From Chamaecrista fasciculata (lineage: Eukaryota > Streptophyta > Magnoliopsida > Fabales > Fabaceae), in NCBI GenBank assembly GCA_003254925.1, contig QANZ01051638.1, positions 23,255 to 87,254 on the forward strand: DNA of 64,000 bases. The letters run 5' to 3'. Made by a program: the position numbers and the translations under genes. Shown here one piece after another: positions 21,749-33,283 of the stretch. A model generated the notes under the pieces. The model was not told the origin of the DNA. It was given only the letters and a program-made list of their open reading frames with translations, and did no database searches. Within the stretch, counting starts at the first letter, position 1; the number at the start of each line of letters is the position of its first letter.

Positions 21749-22453
21749 GTAGCAGATTGCTTGACAAAGATTTGGTCAAAATTGAGGACAGTAGGACCAA
21801 CGATACCCTACAAGTTCTTGGACACCAAGATTGAAGGAGATGAAGATGAAGATGAAGAGTGCACCAAATGGTTAGATGATCAACCTAAAGAGTCTGTTGT
21901 TTTGGTGTCGTTTGGCTCATTGGCATCTCTCAATGAGGAGAAAATGGAAGAAGTGGCTTGGGGTTTGAGAGAGTGTGGAATCAACTATGTGTGGGTTGTG
22001 AGAGAATCAGAAAAAGCTAAACTTCCTAAAGACTTTGAAAAGAAGTCAGAGAAAGGTTTTGTAGTGTCATGGTGTCACCAAATGAAGGTGCTATCACATG
22101 AAGCTATTGGGTGTTTTGTCACACATTGTGGATGGAACTCATCATTGGAAGCTTTAAGTTTAGGAGTTCCTATGGTTGCCATTCCACAATGGAGTGATCA
22201 AATCACAAATGCAAAGTTCATTACAGATGTTTGGAAAGTGGGAGTAAAAGCTAGAGTTGATGAGAAAGGAATTGTGACACGAGAAGCATTGAAGAATAGT
22301 ATTTGGGAAGTCTTGAAGGGTGAAAAAGATAGTGAAATCAAGAATAATGCAATCAAGTGGAGGAGTATAGCTGCAAAGGCTGTTGATAAGGATGGAAGTT
22401 CTCATAAAAACATTGAAGAATTTGTGGATCATTTGCTTTATTCAAAAAGTTAA
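21749..22453 (+). CDS. C-terminal half of a UGT74-like glycosyltransferase, possible fused exon
   Basis: An open stretch of 234 codons from acceptor tgttttag to TAA. It reads LRTVGPTIP near residue 12, VVLVSFGSLASL near 50-61 and FVVSWCHQ near 104-111, and carries the full 44-residue PSPG sugar-donor box at residues 108-151: THCGWNS, then E134, then PQWSDQ. Plant family-1 UGTs of about 455-480 residues use this half to bind UDP-sugar. The acceptor-binding N-terminal half with the catalytic histidine is missing, so the piece alone should not be an active enzyme. The loop between LDTKIEGDE and CTKWLD looks shorter than usual for UGT74. No initiation codon fits at its start; it begins as an exon in phase 0. 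Either it is the last exon of a chimeric B3 gene or it is a pseudogene fragment moved here. No stop or frameshift is seen. Confidence 0.7.
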   Translation, partial: VADCLTKIWSKLRTVGPTIPYKFLDTKIEGDEDEDEECTKWLDDQPKESVVLVSFGSLASLNEEKMEEVAWGLRECGINYVWVVRESEKAKLPKDFEKKSEKGFVVSWCHQMKVLSHEAIGCFVTHCGWNSSLEALSLGVPMVAIPQWSDQITNAKFITDVWKVGVKARVDEKGIVTREALKNSIWEVLKGEKDSEIKNNAIKWRSIAAKAVDKDGSSHKNIEEFVDHLLYSKS

Positions 22454-22660
22454 CTTTGAATTTGAAGAAATGGAGATAACTAATGTAGCAGCTCTTTTGA
22501 AGTTTGATTTTCTAAAGTAAAGAGGAGAAAAATAACAAGGGCAATGTTTTGGGGAGGTTTAGCTGGATTCCTCATAGTTTAAACTTAAAGCTCACTATCT
22601 TCTCCCAATTCCCAAATAAGGATGCTAGTTTATTTATGGACGTAAATGTATTAAATATTT
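22454..22660. other. 3' flank of the UGT exon
   Basis: AT-rich. No canonical polyadenylation hexamer stands out, although aataaca-like words occur near 22530. Confidence 0.4.
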
Positions 22661-23036
22661 GGCAAAGTATTAATTTTGTCCCCATTTTAAATCAATCTTT
22701 AATTCCATCCCCGATATTTTTTTTGCTGTTAATTTTATCTCCAATATTTCACATTTTGATCAACTTTATCTTTTGCTCTTACTTTTGTCAAATAGTAATG
22801 ACATGTTCTACGTGACTATTGACATATATTGTAAAATTGATGAGAAAAGAAACTCAGATCCTAACTAATTAAAGAAACAGGATGAAGTCTGTCGTTAACT
22901 GAAAGAAGTTAGTCAAAAGATAAAATTGTCGAAAATGTAAAATATTGTGGACGAAATTGACAAGAAAAAAATATTGGAGATGAAATTAAAAATTAATGTA
23001 AAATTTAATTTGGGGAACAAAATTGATGTTTTTGCC
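22661..23036. mobile_element. Mutator-like hairpin MITE, 376 bp
   Basis: Starts ggcaaagtattaattttgtc and ends with the complement (gacaaa-type) aaaattgatgtttttgcc. Flanked by a perfect 9-bp duplication taaatattt (22652-22660, 23037-23045). The arms pair over much of the length (accccattttaaat against tttaatttgggg). Non-coding. A subfamily separate from the ggccaaagtcc elements. Confidence 0.82.
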
Positions 23037-23449
23037 TAAATATTTTTACTATATGGGCAAAAGTATTATTTGGGTGACTTTCTAGTATATATACTTTAAT
23101 ATCTTGACAAAGTTTTGTTATCAAATGTATATTTTTTGTGAAATTCCATTATATTACATATAGAAAAATTAATTTAAAAGAAAGAAAATGTTGCATAATT
23201 TTGTTTGTTTTAGTCTCAATTGTTTTTTATAAACTTAAATTTAATATGAAGACATTAGAGATACCTAAAAAGGCAATTAAAAAAATTAGTTTGAAACTTA
23301 AAATGTCAAAAATTGAAAATCGAGTTGATATTTTTATAAAAAAAAATTGAACAGTGAGATAAAATAGTATGTGTGTATATATATATATATATATTTGTAA
23401 TAATCAGATGGTATCTTCTATGCAAAAGTTATAGAATAATCCTTCTCGA

Positions 23450-23605
23450 AATGCATGTAGAGAGAAATGATTGAAGTGAGGGCCTTGTTGGTAGGCGATC
23501 GGTAAGTACCTCTGTAAGTGCTCATAGAGCCTGGAGGCCTGCCCTGGCCTTGGTGAGCCCCCGGTGCCCAACTCACCTAAAGTTTTCATGTACCAAAAAA
23601 AAAAA
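23450..23605 (+). mobile_element. SINE, 3' portion
   Basis: Homologous in reverse complement to the complete SINE at 46038-46220 (shared ctcatagagc, tgagcc and caactcacctaa words) and ends in an A-run at 23595-23605. The tRNA-like head is missing or too diverged to recognise. Confidence 0.65.
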
Positions 23606-23689
23606 TTATCGATGTGGATTTTATTTCTACTAACAAAGTTTTTTCTATACACATAACCTAGTACAAATCTAGTTAGGATATCATACTTA

Positions 23690-23870
23690 AAAGACCAAAT
23701 TCTTATTTTGATCCTTCAAATTTGTTCAAAGTTCCATTTTGATCCTTCAAATAATTTTTATTCCGTTGTTGTTCTTCAACTTTCTAAAAAATTCTATTGT
23801 TAGTACTTAACTCTAGTATCGTTAATCCAAACCGACTTAAGAAAAAAATTATAGAATGAATTCTTTTTTT
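23690..23870. repeat. Left arm of a foldback MITE
   Basis: Carries 'ttattttgatccttcaa', 'tttgttcaaagttcc' and 'ctattgttagtactta', i.e. the left-arm order of 5076-6123 in worn form. No right arm nearby. Confidence 0.6.
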
Positions 23871-23974
23871 TTTTAATGTGAGGAAGCTTAAGTAAATTAG
23901 AACATGTTTCTAAACTACAGAACTACTTGTTAGGCGAAAGCGCAACCCACATAACAAATAAACTAAGAAACGAA

Positions 23975-26900
23975 TGTTGGAGATTGTGCCTTAGGGCCAA
24001 TCATTTGGTATGTGAGAACATACTGGTTGACTAATTTATGGATGATAAATTGAGTCGTTATCATATTATTAGCATGTTTACTATGATAACAATCCCTGAT
24101 TAATTATGAGATAATTAGTCTAAACTGTCCCTGGTCGCTCATTCGAGTGGGAACTTGAAATGAACTAAGACCAGCATGACCTCGAAGACGTGTCATGAAG
24201 GTGTTGGAAAGGTTCCTGAACGGTAGTATCGTGAGTTGGAAAGGTTCCAAGAAGAGCACCATTACTGATTCTACAACATAAGGTTGGTCGCGTGGAGACG
24301 CGAGCCGTACAACTTGTGTCTGAGGTAATTTTGGTGGTCACCCTGTGGAGACAGGAAAGACACCAAATGGGACTGGGTCCCCACTGATGTTCCGACAGTG
24401 GAATATATATGTGTATATATATATATACTCTCAGACGTTATCATCATGGGATGGTGAATATGAAGGGTAGCAGTCGAGGATTATTTTGCCGATCCTCTTA
24501 CGAAATCCCAAGCACGGGTATTACATGAATGCCATGTAATGTCAATGGAGATTGGACACATTAATGGATGTTCCTAGTGTAGGAACAGTTTGATTAATGA
24601 TTGTACCTAGTGCAAGTGGGAGTCTGTTGGAGATTGTGCCTTAGGGCCAATCATTTGGTATGTGAGAACATACTGGTTGACTAATTTATGGATGATAAAT
24701 TGAGTCGTTATCATATTATTAGCATGTTTACTATGATAACAATCCCTGATTAATTATGAGATAATTAGTCTAAATTGTCCCTGGTCGCTCATTCGAGTGG
24801 GAACTTGAAATGAACTAAGACCAGCATGACCTCGGTGTATAGAGATACATGCACTAGATGCTTTACGAGAGTCATGGTGCAATGAGTAAGGGGTTACAAG
24901 TTGCTGACCGACCCAGAGAGTCCTGCATGGGTTTAGTCATTAGCTAGCCTCTCCTGTACACCTGTCTCGATAGCCTTAGACCTGAGGTCTTGACTATTCC
25001 GGCGTCGTAGTTGTCAGACTTTGGCCTAGTCTAACGTTGCCCGTAACAGGGTAGCCATAAGGGCTAGGTACGGGTTTGGTTGATTACCGTACTGAGGAAT
25101 GTGGTTGACCAAGATGGGATTTTGTCCCTCATTAAGATGAGAGATGTTTAACTAGGCCCCTCGATGAGTCTGTCCAAGGAATGTGTGGCCACACAAAGAA
25201 ATGGGACTAACTCAGGGAATCGAGAAAGTTGTGGTTTGGATTATGGATGACAATCCCGTGCCTAATCCAGGACCAAAATATCGTGTGACAATAGGGATTA
25301 TGACAAGGTGGTACTTAGGTTAAGTCGTTAACGTTAAAGCGATAACTCGCGTGTTTTGGGTAGTCGTGATGGCTTGCTAGAGTCCGCTCTCGACTTGTGA
25401 GTCATAAAAATGACTTGCTGCCAACTTCACGTGAGGCCTGCTGGGTCACACATGAGCAGGATCAAGATGCCGCACTGGGACACGAATTAGGGTTAATTCG
25501 TGAGTCACTTCGGTGACACAATTTAAGACATAGTTGAATGTCTTAGGACATGAAATCTTGTCTTAGATAAATACCTACGTTTGTGATATTTGAATTTGTT
25601 GGACAAATTTAAATATATTAATTGTTAAATAGTTTACAATTAAATTCTTGTTTAAAATATTAGGGAATAATAAATTAAATAGATTTCCTAAAAGTTAGGA
25701 GATTATTGATTTATTAAGTTCACTAATATTTGGGATAACAAGATAATGGGGGTGGCGCCTCTTTTGGTCTTATTTAATTAATGAAAATGTTTTGTTAATT
25801 AAATAAAGATAACAAGATTTGAATTTGAATTCAAGATATGATTTTGATTTCAAGATTCATGTTTGAATTAAAGATATTATGGTAATATTTTAATTCAATA
25901 TTATTAGGGAATTTGAATTCAAGATTCAAATTTGAATTAAAGATATTAGGGTAATATTTTAATTCAATAATGAATTTGAATTCAAGGGTTATCTTTTTGA
26001 AAAGATTCAGGATTTGAATTAAAGATATTAAAGTAATATTTTAATTCAATAATCTTAAAAGATAACAAGTAGGATATAACTACCTAAAGAGTTTGGGTTG
26101 TTATAGAATTCCCTTTTGAGGATGGCGCATATATCATGGCTTGGGGTGCAAGATTTGATCTTGCATTTTGAATTATAATATATGTGCAAATCGATTTTAA
26201 TTAAAATTATTAAGGTAATATTTTAATTATAAATTTAAATCCTCATGACTCATTCCAACCAATAGGATTTGAGGAATCAAGATTTGGTTTTAAGATTTGA
26301 TCTTGTAGGCCAAGATTTCGATTTGCCCTTAGGTTTTTGAATTATAATATTAGTGTAATATTATAAATCAAAGATATTGGGAATCCTTGTCCAAGATTTG
26401 AGGGATTCACTAAATTGTTTAGTGAAACCCAAACTCTAGGAATGAGAAGCTATATAAGCACAACTATAGGGAGCAAGTTGACTAATGGGTTTTTGTGAGA
26501 CAAAATCGCCAAGTTCATTCTCTTGGAGAGAAGAAAGTCGCCTCCCTGGGTTTTAGAGAGAGAGAGTCAAGTTCTTCTCTTAGAGAGAGAATTTCAACCC
26601 AAAACCCTAAAACACTTGGTTTTATATGTTTGTTTTTGCGCCACTTTAAGGATTCAAGAAAGGGTTCTTGAATTTCTCACTTTTGTTTTGAAGATTAAAG
26701 AAGTGTTCTTGAATCTTACCGCTTGTTCTTGAACATTCAAGACTCGTAGATATTGATTCCCGTTTTCACTTGAGAAGAAGTGAAGGAGGCTAGCACCTGG
26801 GCATCTGCCAAACTGCTCGTGTGGATCACCGGTAGAGGAAGGACACTTGGAGTGGACTTCTCAATTCGCAAGTTCACACGCACCGATTGAAATTTGGTAA

Positions 26901-27017
26901 ATCTCTTTCTTTAATTAATATAAGTGTAGATAGTGGATCCTGGAAGGAATCATAGGGAAGCCAAAAATTTTAATTTACCGTGTTTTTCTGCTGCGCCGAC
27001 CCTATGATTTCCCAACA
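23975..27017 (+). mobile_element. Ty1/copia LTR element, internally incomplete
   Basis: Flanked by perfect 5-bp duplications acgaa (23970-23974, 27018-27022). A full LTR occupies 24625-27017 (tgttggag ... cccaaca, about 2.4 kb). The left end repeats the LTR head almost identically, so insertion is young. Before the right LTR lies the tail of a copia pol (a reading with ADPLTKS near 24490) and a purine tract gtgggag. Most of the internal region is absent; broken, non-autonomous. Same family as 47811-49956 and 53766-62782. It interrupts an older unclassified repeat (23880-23974 and 27023-27163). Confidence 0.85.
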
Positions 27018-27022
27018 ACGAA

Positions 27023-27163
27023 CACAAAAACTTTAACGTGGTTCGATGCCTTAAGACCTACTCTATGGTCCCATTGAGACAAACTTCATTGTTTGTAATT
27101 CTTGTACGGACAAAATTATAAACCCTCCTCAATAAAATTTTTGACTGGAGAAAATTATAAACT
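27023..27163. repeat. Unclassified repeat flank
   Basis: Contains 'tttaacgtggttcgatgcc', a wording common in plant interspersed repeats. It continues 23880-23974 across the copia insertion. No coding content. Confidence 0.4.
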
Positions 27164-30158
27164 CACTACAACATTTTTGTCTTTTAACAACGGCTAAAAA
27201 TCGTTCTCTATAATAAAATAACCGTTGCTTATTCTAATAGGCAACGGTTTGGCAACGGTTTACGACTTTACTATATTCGGCCGTTACCTATTGTCTAAGG
27301 CAACGGTTTTTTGATCCTATGGCAACAAGTGCAGAAAACCGTTCCCTATACTTTGTGATTAGGGAACGGTTTTCATATTTTGTTTTAACAACATTTTATA
27401 ACCGTTGTTACTTTAAGCAACAAACATTACCTGTTGCCTTATTAATATGGCCACAACAGAAAACTGTTCCCTATACTTTGTGATTAGGGAACGGTTTTCA
27501 TGTTTTATTTGTAACAACATTTAAAAACCGTTCCCTAATAGAATAAGCAACAATTTTTTTTTCTACATTTTTGAAACAATTTTTAAATAAATATATACAA
27601 ATTAAATACATAATAAAAATCAAATTAAATGGAATTGAAGAGGCATTGAAGAGGCATAATAAAAATCAAATTAAATGGCATTGAAGAGCCATTCTGGTTA
27701 TATTGAACTGAGAAGAAAATGGATGAATAATAATGAGAGTTAACAAAAAAGTAACAAGTATTTATAAAGATGACTTAACATGTATTTCTAGAGAAGTGAA
27801 ATGAGAAGCTAATGACAAAAAACATAATAACAAAGCTAAATTAGACAAATAAGCTAACTGAATGCCAGCTCATCATAACTTAATGCCAGAACTGATTTCA
27901 TCAGTAAACTGAAATACTAATTTTTGACCTGAACTTGAAGATTAATTTATTTATATATCCTTGGTTTTATTTTGGGTTATTAGTCCTTAAGAACAAAAAT
28001 GGTTGGGTCATGTAAGTGTGTAACTAATGTGAGTCCAGTTGAGCTAATGTGTTTGTCAAGTTGGAATGAAGTTACTGGGAATATGGTTAAGATTAAGCAC
28101 ATAACTGGGAATAGTGAAGATCATATGAAGAATGACAAAAACTTTTTCAAACCTCTAACAGGGAAGGTGCTCCTGAATCAGCTGTGCCTTGCCCAACTTG
28201 GTGTACCGACCCTACCAGGTTTGCAGCTGACCTGAATACGATAAAAAGATGACACATTATTAGAAATTTAAAATTAATAAAAATGGAACATCTTGATTTG
28301 AAAAAAAAACTTATATAATTAAAGAAACTCACATTTTCTTCTTTAAACAATATAAAAGTGAAGTAAAAAAAAAAGTAAAATACCTTATCCAGATTTGAAG
28401 CATGTGTTGTAGAATGCTCATTAGATTGTCCCTGAACATTTTGTGCATTGTTAGCTTCATTTGGAAAGGACCTAAAAAAAGCATCTATATTCTCCAAGAT
28501 AAAAGAATTCAGTAGCATGGTTAAGAGCCTCTTTGAATATTGCAGAAGGGTAGAATGGGGCATTTTGGAAGGCTTTTTTATTTCTAGCCAACCAAATGCT
28601 CCAGAAGCAAGAGATAAAGAGTGTTCCTAGAGGAATATTGGAGGGTGAGAGGTCTTGACAGCTAGCAGCATTCTTAAACAAAGAGAAAAAATTTGAAGAA
28701 GTGCCATGCAGAAGGGGAAAATTGGTACACAAAATCCAGACTAGTTTAATCATAGTGCATTGCCTAAAAATATGTTATGCAGTTTTAGGGCATTCCCCAC
28801 AGAGAACACTGAAAGAGTTGACAGAAATCCCACGAGATACTAAGAGAGAATAAGAAGGGATGGCATTATGAGAGAGTAACCAGCAGAAGAATCTCTGTCT
28901 GGGATGACACATGAGCTTCCAGATCCAAGAATAAGAGTGTGATTGGGATGAATCCTGTTTAGAAAGAAGATGATATGCAGATTTCATAGAAAACATCCCA
29001 CTTTGATCTTCTCTTTCTACTAGCTAAATAAGTATTAGCCTTTACCATTCTGATGTCCCTATCTATAATGAGCTTATGCAAAATGGCACTTAACTATACT
29101 AACATATCAACCCAAATTAAAAGCATCCTACTTTCCACCTCACCCTCACTAGTTTTTTATTATTATTTCACTTGAAACACCCACCACTCACTCTAGCTAG
29201 TGGTCTCACTGTATAATAATATATTTTTTATATAAAAAAATGTCCTATATTGATCTGTTTTACGTATTAGGATTTATTTGAATTAAAAAAACAAGACTCT
29301 TTTGTCAAAAATATCTTCTACTTTTTTTATAACTAGTCCACCATCATATTATTGCATTCCAAATCACTTAAATTAACACTATGCCTTATTAAATTTACAA
29401 TGTTTGAAGCCAACTAATGTGAATCTAAAAGTATATTATTCAAAGGCTAGAATTTGTGAAAATTAAATACATAATAAAAATCAAATTAAATGGCATTGAA
29501 GAGGCATTCTGGCTATATTTGAACTGAGAAGAAAATGGATAAATAATAATGAGAGTTAAAAAAAAAGTAACAAGTATTTATAAGGATGACTTAACATGTA
29601 TTTCTAGAGAAGTGAAATGAGAAGCTAATGACAAAAAACATAATAACAAAGCTAAATTAGACAAACAAGCTAAGTTAATGCCAACTCATCATAACTTAAT
29701 GCCAGAACCGATTTCATCAATAAACTGAAATACTAATTTTTGACCTGAACTTGAAGATTAATTTATTTATATATCCTTGGTTTTATTTTGGGTTATTAGT
29801 CCTTAAGAACAAAAATGGTTGGGTCGTGTAAGTGTGTAACTAATGTGAGTCCAGTTGAGCTAATGTGTTTGTCAAGTTGGAATGAAGTTACTGGGAATAT
29901 GGTTAAGATTAAGCACATAACTGGGAATAGTGAAGATCATATGAAGAATGACAAAAACTTTTTCAAACCTCTAACAGGGAAGGTGCTCCTGAATCAGCTG
30001 TGCCTTGCCCAACTTGGTGTACCGACCCTGCCAGGTTTGCAGCTGACCTGAATACGATAAATACATGATTCAGTTCAATAGCACATAAAACAGAATATGC
30101 TGTTGTATAATAAGGGGCAACTGTCTTTCCTTCCCAATTTTGATATATGTACTCAGAT
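27164..30158 (+). mobile_element. CACTA-derived unit, copy 1
   Basis: Begins cactacaacatttttgtc, a CACTA-type terminus, followed by subterminal arrays of caacggtt/aaccgttgcc in both orientations (27190-27550). Then come a block carrying an 78-codon frame (27999-28235), a 1.2-kb block with LINE zinc-finger pieces, and a second copy of the 78-codon block (29463-30158). No matching right terminus (gtagtg) is seen at its end. It abuts the identical start of copy 2 at 30161. Non-autonomous; no transposase recognised. Confidence 0.7.
28472..28996 (-). pseudogene. LINE zf-RVT region fragment inside CACTA unit 1
   Basis: On the - strand two adjacent frames read FSMKSAYHLLSK, then WIWKLMCHPRQRFFCWLLSHN, then FSVLCGECPKTA, and after a frame change FWSIWLARNKKAF. 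This order (W-K-L, F-W-L, CxxC) is the zinc-binding segment that follows reverse transcriptase in plant L1-type LINEs. A captured, disrupted fragment without reverse transcriptase or tail. Its near-identical copy is 31134-31658. Confidence 0.75.
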
Positions 30159-30160
30159 CT

Positions 30161-32817
30161 CACTACAACATTTTTGTCTTTTAACAACGGCTAAAAATCG
30201 TTCTCTATAATACAATAACCGTTGCCTATTCTAATAGGCAACGGTTTGGCAACGGTTTACGACTGTACTATATTCGGCCGTTACCTATTGTCTAAGGCAA
30301 CGGTTTTTTGATCCTATGGCAACAAGTGCAGAAAACCGTTCCCTATACTTTTTTATTAGGGAACGGTTTTCATATTTTGTTTTAACAACATTTTATAACC
30401 ATTGTTACTTTAAGAAACAAACATTACCTGTTGCCTTCTTAATATGGCCACAACAGAAAACTGTTCCCTATACTTTGTGATTAGGGAACGGTTTTAATGT
30501 TTTATTTGTAACAACATTTAAAAACCGTTCCCTAATAGAATAAGCAACAAATTTTTTTTCTACATTTTTGAAACAATTTTTAAATAAATATATACAAATA
30601 AATTATATAATAATTTGCTAATATCATACACTAACATTGAACTTATTTTATATTCAATAGAATATATACTTAGATCAAGAGTTATCAAAGAAAAGTAATT
30701 AATATAACCATACAATATTTTCACATAAAGTTTCAACAAAAACTCCTAAGACTCAAAATGAGATACATGCATATTCAACAAAAAGTGATATTGTAAAAAA
30801 ATTTAATAAACATCCAAAATATATATTACAGGTCTTCAATATAATAGTACTTCAATAGTGCTTCAAAAACCTTGCATCTTTTTTCACCCAAGTCCCTACA
30901 TAAAAAAAGATGACACATTATTAGAAATTTAAAATTAATAAAAATGGAACATCTTGATTTGAAAAAAAACTTATATAATTAAAGAAACTCACATTTTCTT
31001 CTTTAAACAATATAAAAGTGAAGTAAAAAAAAAAAAGTAAAATACCTTATCCATATTTGAAGCATGTGTTGTAGAATGCTCATTAGATTGTCCCCGAACA
31101 TTTTGTGCATTGTTAGCTTCATTTGGAAAGGACCTAAAAAAAGCATCTATATTCTCCAAGATAAAAGAATTCAGTAGCATGGTTAAGAGCCTCTTTGAAT
31201 ATTGCAGAAGGGTAGAATGGGGCATTTTGGAAGGCTTTTTTATTTCTAGCCAACCAAATGCTCCAGAAGCAAGAGATAAAGAGTGTTCCTAGAGGAATAT
31301 TGGAGGGTGAGAGGTCTTGACAGCTAGCAGCATTCTTAAACAAAGAGAAAAAATTTGAAGAAGTGCCATGCAGAAGGGGAAAATTGGTACACAAAATCCA
31401 GACTAGTTTAATCATAGTGCATTGCCTAAAAATATGTTATGCAGTTTTAGGGCATTCCCCACAGAGAACACTGAAAGAGTTGACAGAAATCCCACGAGAT
31501 ACTAAGAGAGAATAAGAAGGGATGGCATTATGAGAGAGTAACCAGCAGAAGAATCTCTGTCTGGGATGACACATGAGCTTCCAGATCCAAGAATAAGAGT
31601 GTGATTGGGATGAATCCTGTTTAGAAAGAAGATGATATGCAGATTTCATAGAAAACATCCCACTTTGATCTTCTCTTTCTACTAGCTAAATAAGTATTAG
31701 CCTTTACCATTCTGATGTCCCTATCTATAATGAGCTTATGCAAAATGGCACTTAACTATACTAACATATCAACCCAAATTAAAAGCATCCTACTTTCCAC
31801 CTCACCCTCACTAGTTTTTTATTATTATTTCACTTGAAACACCCACCACTCACTCTAGCTAGTGGTCTCACTGTATAATAATATATTTTTTATATAAAAA
31901 AATGTCCTATATTGATCTGTTTTACGTATTAGGATTTATTTGAATTAAAAAAACAAGACTCTTTTGTCAAAAATATCTTCTACTTTTTTTATAACTAGTC
32001 CACCATCATATTATTGCATTCCAAATCACTTAAATTAACACTATGCCTTATTAAATTTACAATGTTTGAAGCCAACTAATGTGAATCTAAAAGTATATTA
32101 TTCAAAGGCTAGAATTTGTGAAAATTCAATACATAATAAAAATCAAATTAAATGGCATTGAAGAGGCATTCTGGCTATATTTGAACTGAGAAGAAAATGG
32201 ATGAATAATAATGAGAGTTAAAAAAAAAGTAACAAGTATTTATAAGGATGACTTAACATGTATTTCTAGAGAAGTGAAATGAGAAGCTAATGAAAAAAAA
32301 CATAATAACAAAGCTAAATTAGACAAACAAGCTAAGTTAATGCCAGCTCATCATAACTTAATGCCAGAACCGATTTCATCAATAAACTGAAATACTAATT
32401 TTTGACCTGAACTTGAAGATTAATTTATTTATATATCCTTGGTTTTATTTTGGGTTATTAGTCCTTAAGAACAAAAATGGTTGGGTCGTGTAAGTGTGTA
32501 ACTAATGTGAGTCCAGTTGAGCTAATGTGTTTGTCAAGTTGGAATGAAGTTACTGGGAATATGGTTAAGATTATGCACATAACTGGGAATAGTGAAGATC
32601 ATATGAAGAATGACAAAAACTTTTTCAAACCTCTAACAGGGAAGGTGCTCCTGAATCAGCTGTGCCTTGCCCAACTTGGTGTACCGACCCTGCCAGGTTT
32701 GCAGCTGACCTGAATACGATAAATACATGATTCAGTTCAATAGCACATAAAACAGAATATTCTGCTGTATAATAAGAGGCAACTGTCTTTCCTTCCCAAT
32801 TTTGATATATGTACTCA
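30161..32817 (+). mobile_element. CACTA-derived unit, copy 2
   Basis: Repeats the cactacaacatttttgtc start and the caacggtt subterminal array (30161-30600), then a 300-bp AT-rich stretch not found in copy 1, then the 1.2-kb LINE-bearing block (30905-32120) and the 78-codon block (32124-32817), both nearly identical to copy 1. It ends at the same word (tactcagat) as copy 1, but no CACTA right terminus follows. Confidence 0.7.
31134..31658 (-). pseudogene. LINE zf-RVT region fragment inside CACTA unit 2
   Basis: Same readings, in the same two frames, as 28472-28996 (KSAYHLLSK, WIWKLMCHPRQ, CGECPKTA, IWLARNKKAF). It was duplicated with the surrounding block, not independently inserted. Confidence 0.75.
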
Positions 32818-32820
32818 GAT

Positions 32821-33283
32821 ATGTCATGACATTTTATCTTACCCCATCTTCGCATGAAGGGTTGTCAGGGTGCTCACAGAGTGAGACGTTTATCTGGTCC
32901 CACCTTCGCATGAAGGGATGTCAGGACACTTTATCTTACCCCACCTTCGCATGAAGGTTGTCAGGGTACTCACAGAGTGCAACTTTTAACTGGTCCTACC
33001 TTCACATGAAGTTATGTCACGACGGTTTATCATACCCCGCCTTTGCATGAAGGGTTGTTAGGGTGCTCACAGTGTGAGACTTTGATCTGGTCCCACCTTC
33101 GCATGAAGGGATGTCAGGACACTACATCTTACCCTGTCTTCGCATGAAGGGTTGTTAGGGTACTTACAGAATGAGCTTTTTATTTGGTCTCACCTTTGCA
33201 TGAAGTGATGTCAAGACACTATATCTTACCCCACCTTCGCATGAATGGTTGTTAGGGTACTTATAGAATGAGGTTTTTATTTG
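32821..33283. repeat. 97-bp minisatellite, about 4.7 copies
   Basis: The word cttcgcatgaagg followed by gttgtyagggt recurs at about 32848, 32945, 33041, 33138 and 33235, a period of 96-97 bp. A second cttcgcatgaagg-like box lies midway in each unit, near 'ggatgtcaggacac'. Each box is itself a small hairpin (ccttc-gcat-gaagg). The copies drift towards the right. No coding meaning found. Confidence 0.85.
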
